NCBI RefSeq assembly: GCF_004348345.1
Contig: NZ_SMJZ01000079.1
Coordinates: forward strand, 1-35,040
Length of the DNA: 35,040 bases
From: Nonomuraea longispora
GTDB taxonomy: Bacteria; Actinomycetota; Actinomycetes; Streptosporangiales; Streptosporangiaceae
Direction: 5' to 3'
The translations under genes and the position numbers were made by a program. Of the stretch, positions 9,416 through 17,524 are shown in pieces. The stretch's first letter is position 1. Each line of letters begins with the position of its first letter. The notes beneath the pieces were generated by a model that saw only the letters and a program-made list of their open reading frames with translations, had not been told where the DNA came from and searched no databases.

Positions 9416-9589
9416 CGCTCCAGATTGCCTGTGTAATCGCGTCATATCCGCCGCGTGAGGGACAGCACCCTTGAGCGCGAGATAGTGTGTTGCGGGTCGG
9501 CGACGCAGCGCGACACGGGGCCGCAAGGTCGTCCGGGTCGTGCTGCCGTCGTGTTCCCCGGCCCCGAGCGAAGCTGAGCGACTCCCCCA

Positions 9590-10849
9590 GTGTCTGACAC
9601 CAGATGGTCCCCACAGGTCACGACCCCGCGGAGCCCTGACGGCGAGGGTGGGCCCGCCGACACGGGGGCCCGATGGCCGCTACCGGAGGAGACCTTCTGG
9701 AGCGAGGCCACCGACCCGCACGGCGTGCCGCCGGGCGAGCGCACGGAGCCGCAGCCCGCGGTGCGGGCCGAGCGCCCCGTGATCACGGCGCCCGCCGCGC
9801 AGCCGGAGGCGCAGCCGCAACCCCGGCCCCAGCAGCAGGCCGAGCAGCCGCCCAAGCGCAAGCGTGACCCGTTCCTCGACAACGTCAAGTTCATCCTGAT
9901 CGCGCTCGTGCCGCTGGGCCACTCGCTGGTGCCGACCTTGTCGGCCGACTCCTCCAGATCGCTGTACATCTTCATCTACACGTTCCACATGCCGCTGTTC
10001 GTGCTGATCAGCGGCTACCTGTCCAGAAATTTCTGGAACTCCAACGCGAAGACCAACAAGCTGGTCGACACGTTCCTCGTCCCCTACGTGATCGTCGAGG
10101 TCGGCTACGCCGCGCTCCGCTTCGCGCTGGGCCAGAAGTGGAGCCTGACGATCATCGACCCGGCGTGGCTCAACTGGTATCTCCTGGCGCTGCTGTTCTG
10201 GCGCCTGTCCACGCCGGTGTGGAAGCGCATGAAATATCCCGTCCCCGTGTCGATCGCGATCTACCTGTTCGCCGGGTTCTCGCAGATCTCGGGCGACTTC
10301 AGCATGGACCGCTTCTTCGGCCTCCTGCCGTTCTTCGTCATCGGCCTCGTGATGCAGCCCGAACACTTCGAGCTGCTCAACCGGCGCTGGATCAAGATCG
10401 TCTCGGTGGTCACGGTGCTCGGCGCGGCGGCGGTGGCCATCTACATCGCGCCCAAGGCCCCGCTCGGCCCCTTCTACTACAAGAACAGCTACCAGGACCT
10501 CGACCTGTCCTGGTACATGGGGCTCGGGCTGCGCGTCGGCCTGCTGGTGTGCGCGCTCGCCATGTGCTTCGCCGTGCTGGCGCTGGTGCCCAGGAAGGAG
10601 ACCTGGTACACCGACCTCGGCACCCGCACGCTCTACTGCTACCTCCTGCACGGCATCCCCGTCCTGATCGCCAAGGACCAGGGCTGGCTGGAGTTCCCGT
10701 GGCTGCACGGGCCGCTCGGCGTCCTGGCGATCAGCTTCAGCTCCTTCGCGCTGGCGATCGTGTTGTGCCTGCCGGAGACCCGTACGGTCTTCAAGTGGGT
10801 GCTTGAGCCCCGCCTGACCTGGCTCTATCGGCGGCCATCCCGAAGTTAA
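9590..10849 (+). CDS. Acyltransferase 3 family membrane protein
   Basis: 419 residues from GTG 9590. The first 90 residues are Pro/Gln/Glu-rich and cytoplasmic. The membrane domain then begins DPFLDNVKFILIALVPLGHS, the usual first helix of acyltransferase-3 enzymes with its catalytic-type His, followed by FIYTFHMPLFVLISGYL. About ten helices follow. These enzymes O-acylate surface polysaccharides or lipids from cytoplasmic acyl-CoA. Placement between an LCP ligase and a GT4 suggests modification of the same polymer. The acyl group and acceptor cannot be inferred. The start was chosen because the frame closes just upstream. Confidence 0.85.
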   Translation: MSDTRWSPQVTTPRSPDGEGGPADTGARWPLPEETFWSEATDPHGVPPGERTEPQPAVRAERPVITAPAAQPEAQPQPRPQQQAEQPPKRKRDPFLDNVKFILIALVPLGHSLVPTLSADSSRSLYIFIYTFHMPLFVLISGYLSRNFWNSNAKTNKLVDTFLVPYVIVEVGYAALRFALGQKWSLTIIDPAWLNWYLLALLFWRLSTPVWKRMKYPVPVSIAIYLFAGFSQISGDFSMDRFFGLLPFFVIGLVMQPEHFELLNRRWIKIVSVVTVLGAAAVAIYIAPKAPLGPFYYKNSYQDLDLSWYMGLGLRVGLLVCALAMCFAVLALVPRKETWYTDLGTRTLYCYLLHGIPVLIAKDQGWLEFPWLHGPLGVLAISFSSFALAIVLCLPETRTVFKWVLEPRLTWLYRRPSRS

Positions 10850-10905
10850 GCAGCCGTTTGGCCCGCATTAACGCCTTTGACCTGGTTAGCGCCGAGCATC
10901 GACAC

Positions 10906-11868
10906 ATGCGCGCATGTGTCGCCACGACCGTCCACCATCCCGAGGACGCCCGGATCATGCACCGGCAGATCCGGGCGCTGCTCGACGCGGGCCACGAGGT
11001 GACCTACGTCGCGCCGTTCACCCACTTCAACGTGACGCCGGCCATGGGGCTCAGGGCCGGCGACGTGGCGTACCACGCGTCGTACGGGCGGGCCCGCGCG
11101 GTGCTCAAACGCGGTGTGAAGGACGCGGACCTCCTGATCGTGCACGACCACCGGCTGCTGCGCGCGCTGCCCCTCCGGCGGCCCCCTGTCGTCTGGGACG
11201 TACGCGAGCGGGTGAGCCCGGCGCGGCTCGCCCGCGCGGGCCGCCGACACCGGGTGGTCACGACCGCGGTGCTCCCCGAGGCGACCCTGGTGTCGCCCGC
11301 CCCTCCCCCGCCCGGCGACACCAGGGTCGTGCACATCGGCCGCCTGTCGGCCGAGCGAGGCGTGACGGAGCTGATCGGGCTGGCCGAGCGGCTGGTCCCG
11401 CACGGGGTGAGGCTGGACCTGATCGGCGCGGCGGCCCGCGACGTGCGTCCGCTGCTGCGCGACGCCCAGCGCGTCGGCCTGCTCGACTGGTACGGGTACG
11501 TGCCCAACCGGCACGCCCTGCGCATGGCCGAGGGCGCGCTGGCGGGCCTGTCGCTGGCCGCCGGCACGGTGGCGACGCCGCCCACCAAGATCATGGACTA
11601 CATGGGCCGCGGGCTGCCCGTGATCACCACCCCGCAGGGCGCGTCGCTGGTCGAGCGAGCCGGCTGCGGCCTCGTGGTTCCCTTCGACGTGGACGCCGTG
11701 CTGAACGCCGTCCTGGACCTCAAGGAGGACCCGGCACGCCGGCTCGAACTGGGCGCGCTGGGCCACGCCGAGGCACGCCTGCGCCACCACTGGCCGGACC
11801 ACGCGCAGGACTTCGTCCGCCGCGCCGAGTCGTGGGCCGGCCTGACGGCGCACGCGCTCGCCGTCTAG
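10906..11868 (+). CDS. Glycosyltransferase family 4-like protein
   Basis: 320 residues from ATG 10906. The N-terminus MRACVATTVHHPEDARI matches the start of many actinobacterial GT4 proteins, so this ATG is preferred over an in-frame TTG at 10858. The C-terminal Rossmann domain begins VVHIGRLSAERGV (about residue 142). The segment PPTKIMDYMGRGLPVITT (about 225) corresponds to the donor-binding region, where GT4 enzymes commonly read P-x-K-x-x-E. It is shorter than most GT4 enzymes (350-400). The sugar donor is unknown. The stop codon shares the palindrome CTAG with the stop of the convergent sigma-regulator gene. A roughly 90 % identical fragment of this gene (its bases 11501-11619) recurs at 13311-13429. 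Confidence 0.82.
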   Translation: MRACVATTVHHPEDARIMHRQIRALLDAGHEVTYVAPFTHFNVTPAMGLRAGDVAYHASYGRARAVLKRGVKDADLLIVHDHRLLRALPLRRPPVVWDVRERVSPARLARAGRRHRVVTTAVLPEATLVSPAPPPPGDTRVVHIGRLSAERGVTELIGLAERLVPHGVRLDLIGAAARDVRPLLRDAQRVGLLDWYGYVPNRHALRMAEGALAGLSLAAGTVATPPTKIMDYMGRGLPVITTPQGASLVERAGCGLVVPFDVDAVLNAVLDLKEDPARRLELGALGHAEARLRHHWPDHAQDFVRRAESWAGLTAHALAV

Positions 11869-12794
11869 GGCTTGTCCAGGTCGAAGGCGACGTCGGCCAG
11901 GCGGACCGTGCGGACGCGCGGATCCTTGATCACCTCGCGCAGTTTCTCGACCGAGCTGCCCTGGTCGACGTAGGCGTAGGAGAGACCGCCGTCCGCCGCC
12001 CTGCGCAGCCGGTCAAGGGACAGGTCGAAGGCGCGCAGGTTGGCGTCGTCGTGCTCGTGGAGCAGGCCGACCCAGGCGCGGAAGTCCCGCAGCCCGCCGC
12101 CGCACGATTCCTCGGTCATGTCGCCGCCCTTCTTCCCGGGGTTTGTCCGCGCGTCGGCCCAGTAGCCGAAGCCCCAGGTGATGGAGAGGGCGCCCGGTCT
12201 GCGCTCGTAGGCGACCCGCTCGGCACAGGCGCCGTGCGTCTTCATGAAGGCCTTCATGTCGCCTTCGGGCAGCGGCGTGGCGAACTCCACCACCGCCATC
12301 GCCCTGAGGTCCCCGGGCAGCCGGTCGAGCACCTTGCGCACGTCCTTTTTGGGGGCGAGGGAGGTGCCGACGTCGTACAGGGCCGTGGAGAGCCTGGTGT
12401 TGGCGACGCTGCCCAGCGGCAGGCGCCCCACCCGGCCGAAGAGGTTCTGACTGATCGTGTACGCGGCGCCGCCCGCGGGCCAGAAGTCGCCGGCAGGCCG
12501 CAGCGGAGCCGCCTGCACCTCCAGGGACATCGACATCGGGGTGGTCTCGCAGCAGGCGCCCAGGCTCACGGCGTAGGCCGGGCTGTACATCTTGAACGCG
12601 GTGCCGAGCACGGCGGCCATGCGCTGCTCGCGGTCGCCGCGGGTCTGCACCGCGGCCGAACCCCACGTGAGCGCCGCGGCGAGGAGGACGAGTACGGTCA
12701 GGACGATCGCGGCCGTCCTGAGGACACCCCGCCGCACGGCGTTCCGGGTGGCCTTGGGGTCGAAGTCCGGCAGGTCTGGGAAGTCGTCGGTCAT
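11865..12794 (-). CDS. Membrane regulator of ECF sigma factor (Sigma_reg_N / Sigma_reg_C-like)
   Basis: 309 residues from ATG 12794. A short cytoplasmic N-terminus (1-25) precedes one transmembrane helix (about 25-47) and a large extracytoplasmic part. The C-terminal half contains MAVVEFATPLPEGDMKAF, then a conserved ITWGFGYW stretch, and ends with a Gly/Leu segment plus RVRTVRLADVAFD. This order matches the Bacillus-type sigma-factor regulator pair Sigma_reg_N/Sigma_reg_C (as in YhdL-like proteins) rather than the zinc-binding anti-sigma family usual in actinobacteria. It would hold the adjacent sigma factor at the membrane. The ATG overlaps the sigma stop (ATGA), giving translational coupling. 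The family call comes from motif memory and is not certain. Confidence 0.72.
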   Translation of the reverse strand: MTDDFPDLPDFDPKATRNAVRRGVLRTAAIVLTVLVLLAAALTWGSAAVQTRGDREQRMAAVLGTAFKMYSPAYAVSLGACCETTPMSMSLEVQAAPLRPAGDFWPAGGAAYTISQNLFGRVGRLPLGSVANTRLSTALYDVGTSLAPKKDVRKVLDRLPGDLRAMAVVEFATPLPEGDMKAFMKTHGACAERVAYERRPGALSITWGFGYWADARTNPGKKGGDMTEESCGGGLRDFRAWVGLLHEHDDANLRAFDLSLDRLRRAADGGLSYAYVDQGSSVEKLREVIKDPRVRTVRLADVAFDLDKP

Positions 12795-13263
12795 TCGGGG
12801 GCTCCGTAGATGTCGGCGAAGGCGTTCCTGGCCCGCCACACGGCGGTCTTGATCGAGGCGTGATTCCTGCCGGTCATCGCGGCCACCTCCACGAGCGAGA
12901 ACCCTTCGAGGTAGACCAGCGTGAGCAGCCTGCGGTGCCGCTCGGGCAGCCGGTCCAGGGTGTCGCGCACGTCGAGGGAGACCACGTGGAGCGCGGGCAC
13001 GCCCAGCTCGCCGGGGTCCGGCAGGGCCACCTCGATCCGGCGGCGGCGTATGTGGTCGACCAGGACGTTGCGGGCGATGGCGAGCAGCCAGGCGGCCGGG
13101 TTCTCGCCACGCCAGCCCAGCAGGGCCCTGGTCGCCTTGACGAACGTCTCCTGTGCCAGGTCTTCCGCGAGATGGCTGCGCAGGAGGAACCCGCACACGA
13201 GCGGCCAGTGCTCGCGATACAGCTCCTCGATGATGACGCCCCCCGTGTCGGTTGGAAACTCAC
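12791..13263 (-). CDS. ECF-type RNA polymerase sigma factor (start requires a frameshift)
   Basis: The main frame encodes sigma region 2 (LYREHWPLVCGFLL, then LAEDLAQETFVKA and NPAAWLLAIARNVLVDH) and region 4 (LPERHRRLLTLVYLEGFSLVEVAAMTG). That frame has no ATG, GTG or TTG upstream of region 2.1; its first GTG (13198) would cut into region 2. A GTG at 13263 lies 8 bases after a promoter-like -10 box and would give a leaderless start, but it is out of frame by one base. The frames would join if the run of six G (13244-13239, read on the minus strand) contained seven. The degenerate second copy near 17.78 kb shows the same GTG in frame with LYSEHLPLVCGFLL, supporting this start. A genuine frameshift, slippage or a sequence error are all possible. 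It is cotranscribed with its membrane regulator. Confidence 0.7.
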
Positions 13264-13271
13264 ATCACATC

Positions 13272-13300
13272 TAGACGGCACCGGGGCGGGAATGGTCACA
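13272..13300 (-). promoter_or_regulatory. Putative ECF-type promoter of the sigma operon
   Basis: On the minus strand TGTGACC (13300-13294) is followed after 16 bases by CGTCTA (13277-13272). A CGTC-type -10 element is common for ECF sigma factors, which often autoregulate. GTG 13263 lies 8 bases beyond the -10 box, consistent with a leaderless transcript. Both boxes and their spacing are kept in the degenerate copy at 17794-17822. Confidence 0.5.
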
Positions 13301-13310
13301 CGGCTTGCCG

Positions 13311-13429
13311 TGCCCGACCGGCACGCCCTGCGCATGGCCGAGGACGCGCCGGCGGGCCTGTCGCTGGCCGCCGGCACGGTGCCGACACCGCCACCAAAAG
13401 CATGGACTGCATCGGCCGCGGGCTGCCGT
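13311..13429 (+). pseudogene. Relic fragment of the GT4 gene
   Basis: This stretch aligns to bases 11501-11619 of the intact GT4 gene with about ten differences in 119 positions, including a one-base deletion near 13393 that breaks the frame. It encodes the donor-binding region only, with no start or terminus. Its left edge abuts the end of the sigma promoter region at 13310, so the two form a junction. It is interpreted as the left end of an old tandem duplication of 11501-13310. About 100 further bases without recognised content separate it from the esterase gene. Confidence 0.85.
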
Positions 13430-13529
13430 CGATTCGTTCGCCGGGCAGACGGCGTACGCAGGTGGGCGTAGGCCACGGATACGGCGATGGTGGGAAGACC
13501 CGGGCGCCGTTCACGGCAAGGGTGGGCGC

Positions 13530-15065
13530 ATGTTGAGAACCCGTTTCCCCAAGGCGGCGGGGGTCGCCTCGCTGCTCCTGTCCATCGTGGCCTTCCCCGC
13601 TGTGGCCTCCACGGCCGACGACGCCGTGGTACGAACCTCCGACGGTCCTGTACGCGGCAAGGTCACCGCTGACTACCGCCTGTTCCAGGGCATACCGTTC
13701 GCCGCCCCGCCGGTGGGGGCCAGGCGATGGCGCGCGCCCGCCCCCGTCAAACCGTGGACGAAGATCAAGAACGCCACAAAACCCGGCCCGTCATGCCCCT
13801 GGCGGCTCGCGCCGTCGGAACCGCCGTTGGGAGAGGAGGACTGCCTCTATCTCAACGTGGAGACCCCGCGTACGACGTCCTCCCGGCTGCCCGTGATGGT
13901 GTTCCTGCACGGTGGCGGCTTCACCGGCGGCACCGGAGGACTGTACGACCCGACGCGGATCGTCAAGCGCGGCCAGGTGGTCGTGGTGACCCTGAACTAC
14001 CGGCTGGGCAGCCTGGGCTTCCTGGCCCATCCCGGGAATCGGGATCGGTACAACGGAAACTTCGGGATCGCCGACCAGCAGGCGGCGCTGCGGTGGGTGC
14101 GGAGCAACATCGCCGCGTTCGGCGGCGACCCGGGCAACGTGACCCTGTGGGGGGAGTCGGCGGGTGCCTTCAGCGCCTGCGCCCAGTTGGCCGCACCCGG
14201 CGCGAAGGGGCTGTTCCACAAGGCGATCGTGCAGAGCGGGCCGTGCGGCAACGACCTGCTGACGAGGAAGGACGCCGAGCGCCGGGCCGTGAAAACGGCG
14301 CGCGAACTCGGCTGTGCCGACCGGAAGACGGCACTCGCCTGCCTGCGCCACAAGCCGCTCAGCGACCTGATCGGCTTGTACGAGGCCCAGGTGCAGTCCA
14401 TCGAGCCCAGAATCGCCTCGATGCCGTGGCTGCCCGTCGCCGGCACCAAGGCGCTGCCGGTCCAGCCGCTGGAGGCGCTGCGGACCTCGTCAGTGCCCTT
14501 GATCCACGGCGGCACCAGGGACGAGATGCGGGTCTTCGTGGCCCAGCAGCACGCCAAGATCGACAAGGCGGAATACCGGCGGACGGTCAGGAAACTCTTC
14601 GGGGCCAGGGCCGGCAAGCGGGTGCTGGCGGAGTATCCGGCCAAGCGCTACCCCAGCCCGGCTCTGGCGCTCGCGACACTGCTCGGGGACCACGGAGGCA
14701 AGGTCGGCGCCTGCTCCCAGCTGCCCGCGAACGAGGCCAATCGCGCGCCCGTGTTCGGTTACGAGTTCGCCGAGCCGGTGGACAAGGTCGAGAACGGCAT
14801 GCCGATGGGGGTTCCGCACGGCGCGGACGTACGGTACTTCTTCGACAGCTTCCACCCGGGGAACCTGCCCGCCCCGCCGACCGCGCTGCACAACAAGCTG
14901 GTCGACTACTGGACGAGCTTCGCCAAAACCGGCGTGCCGGGCCCGGACTGGCCCGCCTATGACCGCTCGACCGTGCTGTCCATCAGCGCCAAGGGTGTCA
15001 CGCCGATCAACCTGTCCGCCGAGCATCACTGCGGCTTCTGGAAGCGGCTGCGCCCCGCCTCCTGA
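13530..15065 (+). CDS. Secreted type-B carboxylesterase (para-nitrobenzyl-esterase-like)
   Basis: 511 residues from ATG 13530, preceded by GGGTGGG. A signal peptide (about 1-28, ending AVAS/TADD) indicates export. The alpha/beta-hydrolase body shows LFQGIPFAAPPVG, EDCLYLNVETP, the oxyanion HGGGF and the nucleophile motif GESAG with Ser210. GTRDEM (about residue 330) places the acidic residue and GVPHGADV (about 430) the His of the triad. Full length and intact, it should hydrolyse carboxylic esters outside the cell; the natural substrate is unknown. It sits inside the region that replaced the interior of a duplicated segment, and may have arrived with the two-component block downstream. Confidence 0.92.
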   Translation: MLRTRFPKAAGVASLLLSIVAFPAVASTADDAVVRTSDGPVRGKVTADYRLFQGIPFAAPPVGARRWRAPAPVKPWTKIKNATKPGPSCPWRLAPSEPPLGEEDCLYLNVETPRTTSSRLPVMVFLHGGGFTGGTGGLYDPTRIVKRGQVVVVTLNYRLGSLGFLAHPGNRDRYNGNFGIADQQAALRWVRSNIAAFGGDPGNVTLWGESAGAFSACAQLAAPGAKGLFHKAIVQSGPCGNDLLTRKDAERRAVKTARELGCADRKTALACLRHKPLSDLIGLYEAQVQSIEPRIASMPWLPVAGTKALPVQPLEALRTSSVPLIHGGTRDEMRVFVAQQHAKIDKAEYRRTVRKLFGARAGKRVLAEYPAKRYPSPALALATLLGDHGGKVGACSQLPANEANRAPVFGYEFAEPVDKVENGMPMGVPHGADVRYFFDSFHPGNLPAPPTALHNKLVDYWTSFAKTGVPGPDWPAYDRSTVLSISAKGVTPINLSAEHHCGFWKRLRPAS

Positions 15066-15104
15066 CGAGTCGTCCCAGCGGCACCAAGGCCCGCCCGCGT
15101 GCGC

Positions 15105-15761
15105 TCACGCCGGCGGGCCGAGGCCCGACTGGATCGCGAACACGACGAGCTGCGCCCTGTCACGGGCCCTCAACTTGAGCATCGCCCGGCTGACATGGGT
15201 ACGCACCGTCTCGGTGCTGAGCACCAGCCGGGCAGCGATCTCGTCGTTGGACATGCCGGTGGCCACCCAGGCCGTCACCTCGCGTTCGCGCTCGGTCAGC
15301 TCCTTGACGCCGGGATGCGCGATCATGGCGGGGGTGCGCCGGGTGAACTGAGAGATCACGCTCCGGGTGACCGACGGCGACAACAACGACTCGCCGCCGG
15401 CGACCACGCGAACCGCGCGCAGCAACTCGTCCGGCTCGGCGTCCTTGAGCACGAACCCGCTGGCCCCGTCACGCAACGCCTCGAACACGTACTCCTCCAG
15501 GCCGAACGTGGTCAGCATGACCACACGTACCGATGACAGCGCCGGATCGTCGCTGATCTCCCGCAGAGTCGCCAGGCCGTTCATCTCGGGCATCCTGATG
15601 TCCATCAGCACCACGTCCGGCCTGGTCTCACGGACGACGGCCAGCCCGGACCGGCCGTCGGCGGCCTCTCCGACGAGCTCCGTATCAGGCTCGGAGCGCA
15701 GCAGCGTACGCACGCCGACCCGGATCAGAGCCTGGTCATCGATGACGACGACGCGGATCAT
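15105..15761 (-). CDS. NarL/FixJ-family response regulator
   Basis: 218 residues. The receiver domain (1-120) has the acidic pair IDD at 7-9, the phospho-acceptor Asp54 in VVLMDIRMPEMNG, and a conserved Lys in GFVLKDAEPDELLRAV. The output domain (about 150-210) is a LuxR-type helix-turn-helix: LTEREREVTAWVATGMSNDEIA, then ETVRTHVSRAMLKL. It is encoded directly after its histidine kinase with an ATGA overlap, so the two are translationally coupled. Probable targets include the divergent membrane gene at 17059, since a perfect palindrome lies in that intergenic region. Confidence 0.95.
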   Translation of the reverse strand: MIRVVVIDDQALIRVGVRTLLRSEPDTELVGEAADGRSGLAVVRETRPDVVLMDIRMPEMNGLATLREISDDPALSSVRVVMLTTFGLEEYVFEALRDGASGFVLKDAEPDELLRAVRVVAGGESLLSPSVTRSVISQFTRRTPAMIAHPGVKELTEREREVTAWVATGMSNDEIAARLVLSTETVRTHVSRAMLKLRARDRAQLVVFAIQSGLGPPA

Positions 15762-16909
15762 GGTACTTCCTCCACAGGGATCCGGGCCGTGACGGAGAAT
15801 CCACCGCCGGGAAGGGGGCCCGCCTCCAGCTCCCCGCCCAGCTGCTCGGTCTGCGCTCGCATGCCCCGGATGCCGAGACCGCCGCCGGGACTCGTGGCGT
15901 GCGAGGCCCGGTCGCCGCCGGTGTCGGTGACCTCGACCAACAGCTCATCGCCGTCGCGGCGGATCAGAACCCGGACGGCGGCCGTGCCCGCGTGCCGTAG
16001 CACGTTCGTCAGCGCCTCCCGCACGATCCGGAACGCGGCGGAGTCCACCGGCCCGGCCAGGCCGAGGTCCGGCTGGACGTTCAAGGTCAAATCGATCCCG
16101 GCCGCCCTGACCCTGCCCGCGAGCTCGCCGAGGCCGTCCAGTCCCGGCACAGGCTGGCGCTGCGCGGGTTCGTCGCCGCGCAGGTGCTCCAGCTCCGCGC
16201 GCAGGCTGTCCAGCGCCTCGCGGCTGGTGGCGCGTACCGCCTCCATGGCCTGACGGGCCTCCACCGGGTCACGATCGAGCACGTGCAGCGCCACCCCCGC
16301 CTGCATCGCGATGGCGGCCAGCCCGTGGCCGATGGTGTCGTGCAGATCCTGCGCCATCCGCAAGCGTTCCTCCGATGCCATCCGCCGCGCCTGCTCCGTG
16401 CGCACGCCCGCGGCGGCCTCCCGCCGGATCCGTACCGTGGTGCCGATCGTCAGCACGACCAGCGTGACCGCTCCCCACACGAGTACGTCCACGACCATCG
16501 CCGACCCGCTGGCCGCCGGCTCCGCGGCGACCTTGGCGAACAGGCCCACGATCAGCACGCCGAAGTCCGCCGCCACGACCAGCCCCGCCTGGACGGCCGG
16601 CCATGCCGCGGCCACGCCGTACATCGCGGCGGGCACCGTCAGCAGAACCGGCCCGAACGGATAGCCGGCCGCCAGATAGGTCACGACTGCCGCGCCGTTG
16701 AGCAGCAGCACCAGCCCCGGTCTGCGCCGCCAGGCCAGCGCCAGGGCCGCGGCCACCACCAGCGCGTACGCCCCGGCGTCCAGCGGGCGCGCCGCGTCAG
16801 GCTGGTACACGGCCGCCGGCCCGGTGCCGACCAGGTTGGCGGCGAGAAAGGGCAGGCACGGCCACGCGTCGACCGACCAGCTCCGCGTACGGTCCGCGAT
16901 GCTCGTCAC
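15758..16909 (-). CDS. NarL-type sensor histidine kinase
   Basis: 383 residues from GTG 16909 (AGGA a few bases upstream). Four to six hydrophobic segments fill about residues 20-165 with only short loops, so it senses at or within the membrane. The HisKA_3 phospho-acceptor motif DLHDTIGHGLAAIAMQ (about 205) carries the His. The HATPase_c domain shows FRIVREALTNVLRHAG (N box) and GGGLGIRGMRAQTEQLGG (G box). An in-frame ATG at 17023 would add 38 residues but would bury the palindromic operator candidate in the coding sequence, so the shorter start is preferred. It is coupled to the response regulator by a 4-bp overlap. Confidence 0.92.
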   Translation of the reverse strand: MTSIADRTRSWSVDAWPCLPFLAANLVGTGPAAVYQPDAARPLDAGAYALVVAAALALAWRRRPGLVLLLNGAAVVTYLAAGYPFGPVLLTVPAAMYGVAAAWPAVQAGLVVAADFGVLIVGLFAKVAAEPAASGSAMVVDVLVWGAVTLVVLTIGTTVRIRREAAAGVRTEQARRMASEERLRMAQDLHDTIGHGLAAIAMQAGVALHVLDRDPVEARQAMEAVRATSREALDSLRAELEHLRGDEPAQRQPVPGLDGLGELAGRVRAAGIDLTLNVQPDLGLAGPVDSAAFRIVREALTNVLRHAGTAAVRVLIRRDGDELLVEVTDTGGDRASHATSPGGGLGIRGMRAQTEQLGGELEAGPLPGGGFSVTARIPVEEVP

Positions 16910-16957
16910 GGTCCTGACTTTAACTGCTGTCGTAACCGCTGCCGTCCTCACCACAGC

Positions 16958-16973
16958 TACGCGGATCCGCGTA
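16958..16973. promoter_or_regulatory. Perfect 16-bp palindrome, candidate response-regulator operator
   Basis: TACGCGGATCCGCGTA is a perfect palindrome. It lies between the divergent histidine-kinase operon (start 16909) and the small membrane-protein gene (start 17059), 49 and 86 bases from the two starts. NarL/FixJ-family regulators bind inverted repeats as dimers, so this is a natural candidate site controlling both directions. Confidence 0.45.
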
Positions 16974-17058
16974 TCCGGGAGGCCGCGGCCACGGGGACGA
17001 CCCGGTAGCGGCGGCCGGGTCACAGTGAAGCGTCGGATCAGCGCAGGCGAAGGAAGCG

Positions 17059-17430
17059 ATGAAAATGAACAGAACGCTGTCGGGCGTCCGCCTGGTCACC
17101 GTGGCCGGGCTGATCGCCGGTGCCGTGGGCATGGTCGTCCAGCGCGTGGCGGGAGTGAACATGCCGGTCGTGCCACCGGGCCTCGTCCTGCTGGTCGGGT
17201 CGGCGCTGCTGATCGCCTTCACCGGCTGGCGCTGGACCCCGGCCTTGGGCGCGTTGATCGGGCTCTCGGAGGCCGCCGCCATCGTCGCCACCGGCCAGCT
17301 CGCCGTCCTTGCCGACGTGACCTCGATCGGCGTCTTCCTCGGCACCTGGATCAGGACCATCGGCGTGGTGGTCGCCTTGGTCGCCGGGGTGCTCGCCACC
17401 GTGGCCGCCTACCGCTCACGAACGGCGTGA
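17059..17430 (+). CDS. Small four-helix membrane protein, probable target of the adjacent two-component system
   Basis: 123 residues with four hydrophobic segments (about 9-28, 37-56, 60-84 and 93-117) and very short loops. GGAAG precedes ATG 17059 by a few bases; a second ATG two codons on is also possible. No catalytic motif was seen and no family recognised with confidence. It is divergent from the histidine kinase and shares the intergenic palindrome. By analogy with other actinobacterial arrangements it may be a membrane-stress or accessory protein controlled by that system; this is inference from position only. A strong GC hairpin follows the stop. Confidence 0.72.
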   Translation: MKMNRTLSGVRLVTVAGLIAGAVGMVVQRVAGVNMPVVPPGLVLLVGSALLIAFTGWRWTPALGALIGLSEAAAIVATGQLAVLADVTSIGVFLGTWIRTIGVVVALVAGVLATVAAYRSRTA

Positions 17431-17435
17431 CTCCT

Positions 17436-17476
17436 CCCGTCCGCCGCCGGCGCCGACGGCGGCGGCGGCGGACGGG
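17436..17476 (+). terminator. GC-rich hairpin after the small membrane-protein gene
   Basis: CCCGTCCGCCGCCG (17436-17449) pairs exactly with CGGCGGCGGACGGG (17463-17476) over 14 bp with a 13-base loop. It starts 6 bases after the stop codon. No T-run follows, as is common for high-GC actinobacterial terminators. Confidence 0.5.
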
Positions 17477-17524
17477 GACGAGGCCGCCCGCTGAAGCCCC
17501 GGCCCGCGCATCCGCGGACCATGA

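Noticed and set aside
7736..9526. 596-codon minus-strand frame opposite the first LCP gene
   Set aside because: Composition is Leu/Gly/Asp/Val-biased without motifs, and the opposite strand is an intact LCP protein.
10858..10905. TTG-initiated 16-residue N-terminal extension of the GT4 gene
   Set aside because: The GT4 fold starts right at ATG 10906, and the extension shows no family similarity.
16910..17023. Longer start (ATG 17023) for the histidine kinase
   Set aside because: It would place the perfect palindrome and probable promoter inside the coding region; the added residues are not hydrophobic or conserved in character.
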